Shown piece after piece: positions 24,515 to 33,074 of a DNA stretch of 64,000 nucleotides. Position 1 is the stretch's first letter. Every line of letters starts with the position of its first letter. A program made the translations under genes and the position numbers. The notes under the pieces were generated by a model. That model did not search any database, was not told the DNA's origin, and saw nothing but the letters and a program-made list of their open reading frames with translations. Source of the stretch: Pontibacter mangrovi (GTDB lineage: Bacteria > Bacteroidota > Bacteroidia > Cytophagales > Hymenobacteraceae); NCBI RefSeq assembly GCF_006385705.1, contig NZ_VFRQ01000017.1, positions 1 through 64,000 on the forward strand, read 5' to 3'.

Positions 24515-26143
24515 CTAATCCAGGTAATAGCGCAACAGCCAGCCTTCGGCATCAAAGGTTTGCGCCTGCTGGTCATTATCCAGGTCTACATCAGCTTTTT
24601 TGCCAACGTGCAGCGTGTTGCGGTACTCCGAGTCGTGGAGGTGCAGGCGAGCGGCTATGCCGGTATCCTGCGCTTCATAGGTGTCTTCGCCGGCGCCTCC
24701 CCATACTTTGATCTTAAGCTTTGGCTTAGCACTGCCGCTAAACAGGAAAATGTCGTCGCCGTTGAGGCCGTAAAGCTCCAGCACCCCGGTTTCGGAAGCA
24801 CGAACGGTACGCTCATAGAGCAGCTGCTGCACGTCGCCTTCTTTCAGGATCTTATACATCCGCACCAGCACGTCGCCGTTTGGCTGAGAGGTTACCTCAA
24901 AGCGCTCGTGCTTATCGGTGCCCACAACCTGCACCTTTTGGGCCAGCGCTTTATAATAGTTGCGGGCCATCTGCGGCAAGTCATCGCGGCGGGCTTTTAG
25001 CTTACGGATGGTAGGGGCGGCGGAGAGGGCGGCAATGGTGTCGGGCAGCGCAGTGAATCCCTGTTCAATTACCTCGTCGGTCAGGGCATGCTGCACGCTG
25101 TCGGCAATCTCCTGCCAGTCCTGCCACTCCAATTTGGCAAGTATGAGTTCATCCAGGTTGCGGCCGCTGCGGTTAAGTTTTTCGAGGCGGCTGGCGCTAA
25201 TGCTGCGCTTAAACGACTGGAAGTGCGGCTTGACGCCAAAGCGTTGCAGCAGCCAAAGCACAGGCCCGTCGTCAATGTTGTAGAAGATGTTGTCGCGGTC
25301 GCGGGGGATGGCCTCGTAGACGTACGCCTTTTCGGCATACGCTTTCTCGCCCCAGCGCCAGTTGTCCTCGTGGCGGCTCCAGTCCCCGATTAGCATATCA
25401 AAAAGGCGGGAACGCAGAAACAGGCGGGCATCAAAGTATGAGTCGTTGTCGGTGAGGCGCTCGGTAATGGCCGAGCGGGAGCTTTTTACGTCAGGCGCTT
25501 TGCCCATCGGCCGGTAGTCGGACTGGTCGTCGGTGGGGCGGCGCTCCATCAGGGCCATGGCGCCGCCTATTTCATCCACAAACTCTCCCAAACGCGGGTC
25601 GTGGGGCACATACACCAGCTGCGGCTCGAGGTAATTTATACCGATGGCTTTTTCCATGGCAGGGAGCGCGAGCGGGGCATAGGGGTTGGTGGCGGAGGTG
25701 GCATCCCGGATAAAATCTGCCAGAAGGCTTTGCTGCAGGCGCTCGGGCAGCGCACTGGCCGGCTCCTTGTCCAGCGACCGCACCACGTACTCGGTGCCGG
25801 TGCTGTCTTGCAGGCGCATGTTTATGGTTTGGCGGCTGCCGCCCATCTGCAGCGGCTCCAGCCCGCCGTAGGCGGTGCCGATGTCCAGTACGGGCACTTC
25901 TACGGGGGCGGCCCATACCTTGCGGTAGTGCTTGCCAAAAAAGAAAGTATACAGGCGGCTGCGGTCATAGTGCGGCCCTGCGGCCAGCGTAATGGTGCTG
26001 TCTCTGTAGTCCGGGGCGATGGGAGAGGTGCGCTGCGGCTTGGGGACCTGCTGCACGCTATGCGTAAAGCGGCCGCTGCAGGCCGCTGCGCCACTGAGTA
26101 TCAGCACTGAGAAAAAGATATAAACGGGCCTGAGGAATGACAT
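24515..26143 (-). CDS. Lipoprotein with kinase-like active-site motifs, paralogue B
   Basis: A 542-residue predicted lipoprotein (signal ending GAAAC, Cys22). Conserved blocks: VVRSLDKEP (Lys126), NPYAPLALPAMEKAIGI, LVYVPHDPRLGEF, then FDMLIGDWSRHEDNW (Asp254, His258, Asn261) and IPRDRDNIF (Asp282, Asp284). The Lys, DxxxHxxN and DxD order resembles atypical kinases such as CotH and HipA. The C-terminal 100 residues contain GLNGDDIFLFSG and GGAGEDTYEAQD, like RTX-type calcium repeats. It is about 35% similar by eye to the gene at 26206. I recall the same module fused to metallophosphatase and barrel domains in other Bacteroidota. Activity is unproven. Confidence 0.7.
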   Translation of the reverse strand: MSFLRPVYIFFSVLILSGAAACSGRFTHSVQQVPKPQRTSPIAPDYRDSTITLAAGPHYDRSRLYTFFFGKHYRKVWAAPVEVPVLDIGTAYGGLEPLQMGGSRQTINMRLQDSTGTEYVVRSLDKEPASALPERLQQSLLADFIRDATSATNPYAPLALPAMEKAIGINYLEPQLVYVPHDPRLGEFVDEIGGAMALMERRPTDDQSDYRPMGKAPDVKSSRSAITERLTDNDSYFDARLFLRSRLFDMLIGDWSRHEDNWRWGEKAYAEKAYVYEAIPRDRDNIFYNIDDGPVLWLLQRFGVKPHFQSFKRSISASRLEKLNRSGRNLDELILAKLEWQDWQEIADSVQHALTDEVIEQGFTALPDTIAALSAAPTIRKLKARRDDLPQMARNYYKALAQKVQVVGTDKHERFEVTSQPNGDVLVRMYKILKEGDVQQLLYERTVRASETGVLELYGLNGDDIFLFSGSAKPKLKIKVWGGAGEDTYEAQDTGIAARLHLHDSEYRNTLHVGKKADVDLDNDQQAQTFDAEGWLLRYYLD

Positions 26144-26205
26144 GAGCTTGAGTAGGGTGATGCAATAACTATGAGCAGCTAGTGTTTTCGTAGCGAGTGG
26201 TGAGC

Positions 26206-27798
26206 TTAAAAGCCTTCGCGGTCAAAGGCGTGTACGCGTACATCGCTGGTGCGTTTGTCTTTTGTTTCCGGCCCTTCTTTCAGTTCTGTGCCTCGCTTGG
26301 TATCATATACCCAGGTTTTCTTGCCCCAGCCGCCTACCTCCGACTCATCCTCTATCTCATCTTCGCCAAGGCCGCCCACTATCTTTACCTTGATGCCCTT
26401 TTTTACCTTTCCGGTTATTTTAAAGGTATCGTCCTCGTCCAGCCCATGTAGGGTGATCAGCTCTGTTTCGGAGCGCTTGAAAACACGGTGGTAGATAACG
26501 GCTTCATCTGACTTGCGCCGCACGGTTACCTCTGTCTCCTCGTCGTTCAGGCGCTTTACCTCAAATTCGTCCTCCTGGTCGGTGCCTACCACCAATACCT
26601 CCTTTGCCAGAATCTCATAGAACTCAGCGGCGGCTTCGCGCAGTTGGTCGCGGCGGCTGATGAGTTTGTTGCGGGTGCGCTCTCCCTCCAGTTTATATAC
26701 TTCTTTCGGAAACTGCTGCACTGCCTGCTCTATCACCGGGTTGGTTATACTTTGCTGCAGCTCCACGGCCAGCGAGTCGAACTGCTGGCGTGTTACCTGC
26801 GACAGGGCGCGTTGGTCTATAAAGGTAGAGTTGATGGTAAGCGCCTTCACATCGTTAAAATCCTCATCAAAAGACTCAAACTTGCGGATGGCCCAGTTGC
26901 GGCTGAAGATCCAGGGAATAATGCCGTCCTGGAAGCGGTAGAAGGCATTGTCGCGGTCCTTCGGGATGGGGTTGTAGTAGTGGTTGCCGTTATGCTCATA
27001 CTCTGCCCATTCCCACTGGCCCTCATGGCGGTCCCAGTCGTTGATGAACAGGTCGAAGAGGCGGGCGCGGGCAAAGGCTAGCTGGTTTATGAAATGATTG
27101 TCCTTCTCAAAGCGCTTAGACAGCATTTTGCCGCTTCCTACAATGTCGGTGGCGTTGCCTGATACTTCGTCCACCATGCGCTCGTCGTTATACTTCTCCT
27201 CCAGCATGTATACTTTGTCGCTGGCAATCTCCTCATACTCTCCGAAGTCTGCATCCTGCGGGCGCACGTAAACCAGCTGCGGCGAGGAATGCGGAATATG
27301 GGCTGCCTGCGCCATGGGCGGAATGATGAGTGCGCCGTAGGGGTTAGCAGCTGAGATCTGGTCACGGAGAATGTTTGCCACGAAGGTCTTGCGCCATACT
27401 TTGGGCAGTACCTCGGAAGGCTCCTTGTCGAGGGAGCGGAGGGCGTAGGTTTTTTCGCCGGGGCCTACCATGGTAAAGCTGGTTGTCTGGAAGCCGCCAC
27501 CGATCTTCTCTATTTTCAGGCCGCCCCAGGTGGTGTCCATCTCAAACACGGGCATGGTAACAGGTGCATTCCAGAGCGGGCGGTAGTGCTGCCCCCAGAA
27601 GAGGCGGTGCAGAAACCCTCGCTTGTAGTGCGCGCCGGCTTTTACCGTTACGCTATCCACTGAGGTGGGCGCATTTTTTAGCTGTTTATATACTTCTTCC
27701 TCTACCACGGGTGTCTCCGCGTAGAAGTTTTTCCTGGCACAGCCGGCAGAAGTAATCAGAATAAGGGCAAGTATGGTTTGCCATGCTTTAAACTTCAT
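26206..27798 (-). CDS. Lipoprotein with kinase-like active-site motifs, paralogue A
   Basis: A 530-residue predicted lipoprotein (ITSAGC, Cys20), upstream paralogue of the previous gene and probably in one operon with it (62-base gap). Blocks: YALRSLDKEP (Lys125), DQISAANPYGALIIPPMAQA, SPQLVYVRPQDADFGEY, FDLFINDWDRHEGQW (Asp254, Asp256, His258) and IPKDRDNAF (Asp281, Asp283). The NDWDRH core is closer to the CotH-type DRH motif than in its partner. The C-terminus has GLDEDDTFKITG and GGLGEDEIEDES, RTX-like. Secreted phosphotransfer on proteins or glycans is conceivable but speculative. Confidence 0.7.
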   Translation of the reverse strand: MKFKAWQTILALILITSAGCARKNFYAETPVVEEEVYKQLKNAPTSVDSVTVKAGAHYKRGFLHRLFWGQHYRPLWNAPVTMPVFEMDTTWGGLKIEKIGGGFQTTSFTMVGPGEKTYALRSLDKEPSEVLPKVWRKTFVANILRDQISAANPYGALIIPPMAQAAHIPHSSPQLVYVRPQDADFGEYEEIASDKVYMLEEKYNDERMVDEVSGNATDIVGSGKMLSKRFEKDNHFINQLAFARARLFDLFINDWDRHEGQWEWAEYEHNGNHYYNPIPKDRDNAFYRFQDGIIPWIFSRNWAIRKFESFDEDFNDVKALTINSTFIDQRALSQVTRQQFDSLAVELQQSITNPVIEQAVQQFPKEVYKLEGERTRNKLISRRDQLREAAAEFYEILAKEVLVVGTDQEDEFEVKRLNDEETEVTVRRKSDEAVIYHRVFKRSETELITLHGLDEDDTFKITGKVKKGIKVKIVGGLGEDEIEDESEVGGWGKKTWVYDTKRGTELKEGPETKDKRTSDVRVHAFDREGF

Positions 27799-27911
27799 AT
27801 ATTCCTAAAGCTTTTTTAACTGCTATTAACGTAATGCAGGGATAAAGTTTCAGGTGAACGAAGTATGAATTTTAGGGAAGGTGCCTAAAGTATAAGCCAA
27901 ACCTAGTTTAG

Positions 27912-29009
27912 TTACCTCACAGCCTTTGCGATTGGGCGAGGCTTTCGGGTAGGTTGCGGCTGCTGGCGGTAGTACCAGATGACGAAGCCGGAGATAGAAA
28001 GTATGCCGGGCATCAAGCCAAAGAAAGCGTAGAGCAGCTGCACGAGAAGTCCGGCAAAGTCGCCGAAGTGGATGGGGTGCAGCGAGGTGAGGAAGCGGTC
28101 GAGCAGGGACTGATCGCGGACAAAGTATGGCGTACCCAGCTCGCCGGTGGTATAGTCTGCCTGCAGTTTGCTGTAGAACCTGCCGTAGTAGGAGGGGTCG
28201 GAGTGCAGGCGGCCTAGCAACTGTATCTTGCCCTCTTCATTCACCGGGAAGCGGAGGTAGGTGATCTCAAATTCGGGATAAGCAGCGTTAGCCTCCGCCA
28301 TGGCAGCATCCACCGAGGTGGTGATCTGCGGCACGGCAATTTCCTTTGGCCCGCCTTTGAGAGCCGCGTTTACCACCGTTATGGCCAGCGATAAACCAGT
28401 GACGCACATCAGCAGGTTAAAGGCCAGCGCCCACACACCCACCACCCGGTGCAGGCTGGAGAACATACTTCTGCGGCTACTAAAGCTGATCTTCTGCCGG
28501 AAGGTGAGCACTTTCAGAATAGAGCGGCGGTAAAGTATAAACCCGGTGATGGTGAGGAAAAGCAGCGCCACCCCCACCAGCAGTACCACGATTTTGCCAG
28601 GTGTGCCCGAGAGCAGGTTGTAATGGATGTTAAGCACCACGTAAGCAAAGCGATTGTGTGCCTGCCCCACGGTAGCAAGTTTCTCGCCGGTTTCGGGATG
28701 CACGAACAGCCACCTGCGCAGCTGCCCCTGCCGCAACTCGTACAGCAAGGCCTCGCTTGGCGAGGCCGGCAAAGCAGGCACGCGTATGTCCCAGCCCGGG
28801 TTCTCGGCCCTTACCCAACTAATTGATTTATCGATGTGCAGGGCCGTGGCAGGCGTTTCCAATCGGGAGTGGCTGGCGAACATCGCATCATCTATCTCAT
28901 CATCAAAGACAAGTATAACGCCAGAAAGGCTGATAACCAGAACGAACATCCCGGCTATCAGCCCGCACCAATGGTGAATGGAAAAGCTCCGTTTTATGCG
29001 TTTCTTCAA
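27912..29009 (-). CDS. PepSY-associated transmembrane protein (PiuB-like)
   Basis: A 365-residue inner-membrane protein with four predicted spans: SIHHWCGLIAGMFVLVISLSG at the N-terminus, a second and third span near 140 and 190, and LLVQLLYAFFGLMPGILSISGF near 330. The periplasmic loops fit PepSY_TM proteins (WLFVHPETGEKLA, FPVNEEGKIQLL). These are commonly encoded beside TonB receptors for siderophores, and proposed to help reduce or process ferric complexes. Here it lies 4 bases downstream of a TonB-dependent receptor, in the same operon, under a Fur-like box. Confidence 0.88.
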   Translation of the reverse strand: MKKRIKRSFSIHHWCGLIAGMFVLVISLSGVILVFDDEIDDAMFASHSRLETPATALHIDKSISWVRAENPGWDIRVPALPASPSEALLYELRQGQLRRWLFVHPETGEKLATVGQAHNRFAYVVLNIHYNLLSGTPGKIVVLLVGVALLFLTITGFILYRRSILKVLTFRQKISFSSRRSMFSSLHRVVGVWALAFNLLMCVTGLSLAITVVNAALKGGPKEIAVPQITTSVDAAMAEANAAYPEFEITYLRFPVNEEGKIQLLGRLHSDPSYYGRFYSKLQADYTTGELGTPYFVRDQSLLDRFLTSLHPIHFGDFAGLLVQLLYAFFGLMPGILSISGFVIWYYRQQPQPTRKPRPIAKAVR

Positions 29010-29013
29010 AATA

Positions 29014-31374
29014 TTACCACTTATAAGCTGCCCCTAGCTGTACTCTGGCGCCGTTGGCTCTTGTAAAGTTGTCGTCGCGGCCATACCAGTAGGCCTGCGG
29101 CAGGTAGTACGCCTTGTCCAACAGGTTCTCCACACCCAGGTTCAGGCTCAGTTTCTCGGTTGCCTGGTAAGAGGCCGCCACATTAAACACATCAAATGCC
29201 TTCACCGGACCCTGGCCAGAAGCATATCCTCCGTTGGCATTAAGGGCAAAGCGCTCACGCTCACCGGAGTAAACCCACTGCAGGTTCACGCTCAGGTTGT
29301 TTACAGGCTTCAGGTTGAGGTAAGATGTGAACTTAAACGGCGGGATGCGCAGGCTAGTCAGGTATTTGTCCTCGCTGTCGTTATAGTCGCCGTCTCTGTC
29401 AATATCAGCCTTGCCTTCGCTGTAAGAGGCGTTGGCCCCCAGCGTGATTTTATCGGAGATGAACAGGTCCACCAAGGCTTCGAAACCTGCCACGCGCTCC
29501 GGCGCACGCTCAATCTCGTACACGCCGGCCTCGTTGGCAATCAGGTTGGCGCCCAGTTTGGAAGTGCTGACGAAGTAGGCACCGCTGAAAGAGGCAATGC
29601 CGATCTGGCTGTGGAAGCCCGCCTCGTAGTTGTTCACGATCACCGGCTCCAGGTCCATCTGCGAGATAAAGTCCTCTTTGGCGCTGCGCACATAGCGGCC
29701 CACATCGATCATAGAGAAACCCTGCGAGTAACTTACGAATGGCTTAAAGTACTCCAGCGCAGAGTAACGCAGTCCAACGTTAAAGGTGTTGGCGTTAAAC
29801 TTCAGGTTGCCGCCCTGCACGGCGTCGCCGCCAATATAAGCGCCTTTATTCTTGCTGTCTTGCACCATCAGCTGTGTAAAATCATCCACGTCGATAGACA
29901 CGTTGTCGAAGCGGTAGCCGGCTTTAAAGTTCAGGTCCTGCAGGATGTTGAGTTGCAGCTGCGCGTAAGGCGCCAGGTTCTTCAGGTCTATCTCCGGTAC
30001 CCAGGTGCGGCCATCCACCAGCGGCTGCGAAGTTACGTCGTTCAGGTAATCGGCGCCATAAATTATACTTCCTTCTACTTCGTTGTTGATTCTGAAAGGC
30101 GTGTTCAGGTTGAGGCGTACTCCGTTTTTAGCCGATTTGATGGTAGACTGCCCGCCCTTCTCAAAGTATGGCGTGTAGCCGTAGACAGTATAAAAGTCCT
30201 GCAGGTAGGCGCTCAGCTCCACATTGCTGTTTAGGAACAGGTTTTTGCCGATGTAACGCACCTGTGCGTTGTGATTATACTTGGTGCCCTCCGGCTCGCC
30301 CTGTACCTCACCTTTCACACCGATGGAGGGGGTAATGCCATACTCACCTTCCTGTAGTACATAGTCAGAGTTCTGGCGGCTGCCGAAGTAGTTATACATG
30401 GCCTCCACACGGTGGTCGGAGCTGAAGTTATAGCCAGCCTTGGCAAAGCCGTTGTACATTTTCGTCTCGCCTAGGCCATACACCGGGGAGATCACCTCGC
30501 CCTCGCCATCGCGCAGCACACCTGTTTTCTCGTAAGTGCCGCTGGCCACGTAGTCGAAGTCTTTTATTTTTCCGGTGAACTGCTGCGAAATGCGGCCACC
30601 CAGCGTCTCATCCGAATGGAAAAGGTTACCTGTGCCGGTGATAGAAGTATAGGCGCTTAAAGGCTTGCTAGTGTTCGGTTGCTTGGTGATGTAGTTGATC
30701 AGACCGCCGTCGGCACCGTTGCCATACACGGCAGTGGCGCCTTTCACGATCTCCACGCGCTCAATGGCACTAGGGTCGATGGTGCGCACATCGCGGCTGC
30801 CGTTGCGCAGGGGCGTAGACTGCGGAATGCCGTCTACCATGATCAGGGCGTTGCGGCCGCGCAGCGTCTGGCCCACGTTGCTGGTGGTGTTGCTGTTCAT
30901 AGCCAGACCCGGCACCGTGTTGGCCATGATGTTGCCCAGGTCGGTGCTGATCTGCGACTGCACCTGCAGGGTGCGGGAATCCAGCACGTGTACCGAGGCT
31001 GGCGTCTCGTCCAGCGTTTCCACTGTGCGGCTCGCCGACACCACCACCTCATCCAGGGTGCTGGCGCTTGGCTGCAGCGTAAAGCTCAGGTTCAGGTTAT
31101 CGCCAGCGTTCAGGGTTACCGGCTGCCTTACCGACTTGTAGCCTACTCCCCCCACACGCAAGGTATAGCTGCCGGGCTTGATGTTGCTGATGGTAAACTC
31201 TCCGGCGTTGTTGGTGTTGGTGCCCAGCACGGTGCCCTCCAAGGCTACTGTCAGCAACTCCAGCGCCTGCCCATTCTCAGAGCTTACTTTGCCGCTGATG
31301 CTGGCATTCTGGCTTTGCGCCTGCCCAGCAGACAAGGCAAAAAGCCACACGATCAGGAGTAGATACTTTTGCAT
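29014..31374 (-). CDS. TonB-dependent receptor, probably ferric-siderophore
   Basis: A 786-residue outer-membrane receptor. In order: signal peptide (MQKYLLLIVWLFALSAGQAQS), a carboxypeptidase-like N-terminal domain (ASISGKVSSENGQALELLTV), a plug domain (DEVVVSASRTVETLDETPAS, RGRNALIMVDGIPQS, ERVEIVKGATAVYGNGADGG), and a 22-strand barrel ending NFTRANGARVQLGAAYKW. The plug and the PepSY partner point to siderophore uptake. I start it at 31374; the frame extends 23 residues upstream across the regulatory region. A 23-base Fur-like palindrome lies 73 bases upstream. Confidence 0.93.
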   Translation of the reverse strand: MQKYLLLIVWLFALSAGQAQSQNASISGKVSSENGQALELLTVALEGTVLGTNTNNAGEFTISNIKPGSYTLRVGGVGYKSVRQPVTLNAGDNLNLSFTLQPSASTLDEVVVSASRTVETLDETPASVHVLDSRTLQVQSQISTDLGNIMANTVPGLAMNSNTTSNVGQTLRGRNALIMVDGIPQSTPLRNGSRDVRTIDPSAIERVEIVKGATAVYGNGADGGLINYITKQPNTSKPLSAYTSITGTGNLFHSDETLGGRISQQFTGKIKDFDYVASGTYEKTGVLRDGEGEVISPVYGLGETKMYNGFAKAGYNFSSDHRVEAMYNYFGSRQNSDYVLQEGEYGITPSIGVKGEVQGEPEGTKYNHNAQVRYIGKNLFLNSNVELSAYLQDFYTVYGYTPYFEKGGQSTIKSAKNGVRLNLNTPFRINNEVEGSIIYGADYLNDVTSQPLVDGRTWVPEIDLKNLAPYAQLQLNILQDLNFKAGYRFDNVSIDVDDFTQLMVQDSKNKGAYIGGDAVQGGNLKFNANTFNVGLRYSALEYFKPFVSYSQGFSMIDVGRYVRSAKEDFISQMDLEPVIVNNYEAGFHSQIGIASFSGAYFVSTSKLGANLIANEAGVYEIERAPERVAGFEALVDLFISDKITLGANASYSEGKADIDRDGDYNDSEDKYLTSLRIPPFKFTSYLNLKPVNNLSVNLQWVYSGERERFALNANGGYASGQGPVKAFDVFNVAASYQATEKLSLNLGVENLLDKAYYLPQAYWYGRDDNFTRANGARVQLGAAYKW

Positions 31375-31446
31375 GTATGTTGATTTTTTATTTAGACTGA
31401 TTATAGATAAGGCAAAAGTAGAAGCTATTCCTGAAGCTGGCAAGTA

Positions 31447-31469
31447 TTATTTAAAATTATTCTAAATAA
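31447..31469 (-). promoter_or_regulatory. Fur-like operator of the TonB receptor operon
   Basis: An inverted repeat with minus-strand half-site TTATTTAGAAT, one central base, and ATTTTAAATAA; ten of eleven pairs match. Position and shape fit a Fur box; a weaker similar site is at about 31388-31410. Confidence 0.7.
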
Positions 31470-31504
31470 GTATGCGGCAGAAGTATAAAAAAGGCTAAAA
31501 ACAG

Positions 31505-31536
31505 CCGTGCCTGCCACAGGACGCGGCAGGCACGGT
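31505..31536 (-). terminator. Intrinsic terminator of the OmpA-family gene
   Basis: CCGTGCCTGCC (31505-31515) pairs with GGCAGGCACGG (31526-31536), flanked by A-rich sequence that reads as T-rich on the minus strand. Confidence 0.85.
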
Positions 31537-31591
31537 TTTCAGAGTATAGATTAAAAGGATGGCAGCTCCTGGCCAGGACCTGCCGGGGTGG

Positions 31592-32803
31592 TTACAACTT
31601 CACAAATTCCACGCGCCGGTTATTAGATTTGGCCTCCGGCGTATTGTTTTTGTCTATCGGTTTAGACTCTCCCAGTCCTTTGGCGGCCAAGCGCTCCGCA
31701 GCGATGCCCTGCTCCACCAGGTATGCCTTCACGGCCTCGGCGCGTTGCTGGCTCAGTTTTATATTCGAGTTATCATCGCCGTCGCTGTCGGTGTGGCCCT
31801 CTACCGAAAACTTAAGCGATGGCTGCTCCTGCAGCAGTTGTGCTATGCCTGCCAGCGTACCCACCGACTCGGGACGGATGGTAGCCTGGTTCACGTCGAA
31901 CTTAATGCCGTAGGTCACGATCTTGCCGTCGGCCATCACCTGGTCGTACAGTTTCTTGCCGCCCTGGGCTATCATCACGTTTTTCACCATGGTCGTGGCC
32001 TCAATGCGTTTGTCTACCTCTATGCGCAGGCCCGATGGTTTGCCGCTCACGTTCGGGATGTTGATGAGGCGCTGCTCGTCCAGGTATACTTTCATGCTGC
32101 GCTTGTTAAACGAGATAGCCACATGCCGCCACTGGTTCTTCACGCCCTTCGCCGCCAGTTCCTCCGACTCGGAGCCAAAGGTTTTAAAGCGCGCCATGTT
32201 TGCCCGAATGTCGAGAGCGTTCCAGAAATCACCGTCTAGGGCCTCTTCATACTGGTCTGCATCATTCAACAGGAAGATGTTGTAGGCTACGTTGCCGTTA
32301 TCAGTCTCAAAGTACAGGTCCATTTCTATGGTAAAAGTTTCGGGTAGCCAGCGCTCGCCTTTTACCAGCGGCTCCACGTCTGTGCCCGTCTGCACCAGGT
32401 TAATGACTTTCTCATCTCCAAACATGGCTATCTCTGCGTTGCCATGGTTCAGGTCCCAGCGCGACGGAAATTCGCCAACTTCCTCACCGGCCAGGTTATC
32501 TGCAAAAATGATCTTCTCGCCAGGCACAAAATCATACTTCGTCCAGGCTTTCATACTGCCTGCTTCTGCCACCGCGGCACTGCCTCCACCGCCACCGCTG
32601 GGAGTTTCTTCTGAGGCTGTAGCGGCCGCGCCGTTTTTCTTCTTGCCATCCAGGGTGTCGTCAATCGTCTTGTCGATCTTCTGATCCATCTTCTGGTTCA
32701 GCTTATTCTTGATCTTGTTGCCGATGTTGAACTGGGCATGGGCAGGAACCACACAGAGAGCCAACAGAAAGGCGAAGGCATGCATCAATACTTTTTTCTT
32801 CAT
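31592..32803 (-). CDS. OmpA family protein with LamG-like domain
   Basis: A 403-residue secreted protein: signal peptide (to about residue 24), a Lys/Asp-rich helix (NKIKNKLNQKMDQKIDKTID), a Gly/Ser-rich linker, a jelly-roll domain of LamG/concanavalin type (about 105-270, TFTIEMDLYFETDNGNVAYN, QWRHVAISFNKRSMKVYLDE) and a C-terminal OmpA domain (about 290-403, LKFSVEGHTDSDGDDNSNIK, NRRVEFVKL). It probably anchors to peptidoglycan and binds a carbohydrate or protein ligand; the exact role is unknown. Confidence 0.82.
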   Translation of the reverse strand: MKKKVLMHAFAFLLALCVVPAHAQFNIGNKIKNKLNQKMDQKIDKTIDDTLDGKKKNGAAATASEETPSGGGGGSAAVAEAGSMKAWTKYDFVPGEKIIFADNLAGEEVGEFPSRWDLNHGNAEIAMFGDEKVINLVQTGTDVEPLVKGERWLPETFTIEMDLYFETDNGNVAYNIFLLNDADQYEEALDGDFWNALDIRANMARFKTFGSESEELAAKGVKNQWRHVAISFNKRSMKVYLDEQRLINIPNVSGKPSGLRIEVDKRIEATTMVKNVMIAQGGKKLYDQVMADGKIVTYGIKFDVNQATIRPESVGTLAGIAQLLQEQPSLKFSVEGHTDSDGDDNSNIKLSQQRAEAVKAYLVEQGIAAERLAAKGLGESKPIDKNNTPEAKSNNRRVEFVKL

Positions 32804-33007
32804 AGCAATAGGTTTTAAAAACCTAAAAGTATAAATTAATATTTTTAAAGTATAAAATTGTATGTTTTGAGAAACGAATTAAAGCCGCTCTTTAGTGGAA
32901 AGTATAAAGTAGAGGGTGAGGCGGCAGTTTGGGCAGGTGTAAGCGGAACGGATTGTAATGTTTGGGAGGAGCAAAGGTAGGGCGAAAGTATAAGAAGTAT
33001 AAAAGCA

Positions 33008-33041
33008 AAAGCCCCAGCTGGAGTTAACCAACCGGGGCTTT
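33008..33041 (-). terminator. Intrinsic terminator of typA
   Basis: AAAGCCCC (33008-33015) pairs with GGGGCTTT (33034-33041), with partial pairing inside and a T-rich tail on the minus strand. Confidence 0.75.
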
Positions 33042-33074
33042 ATGGGAATTATTTATACTTGTATGCAGGTAAGC

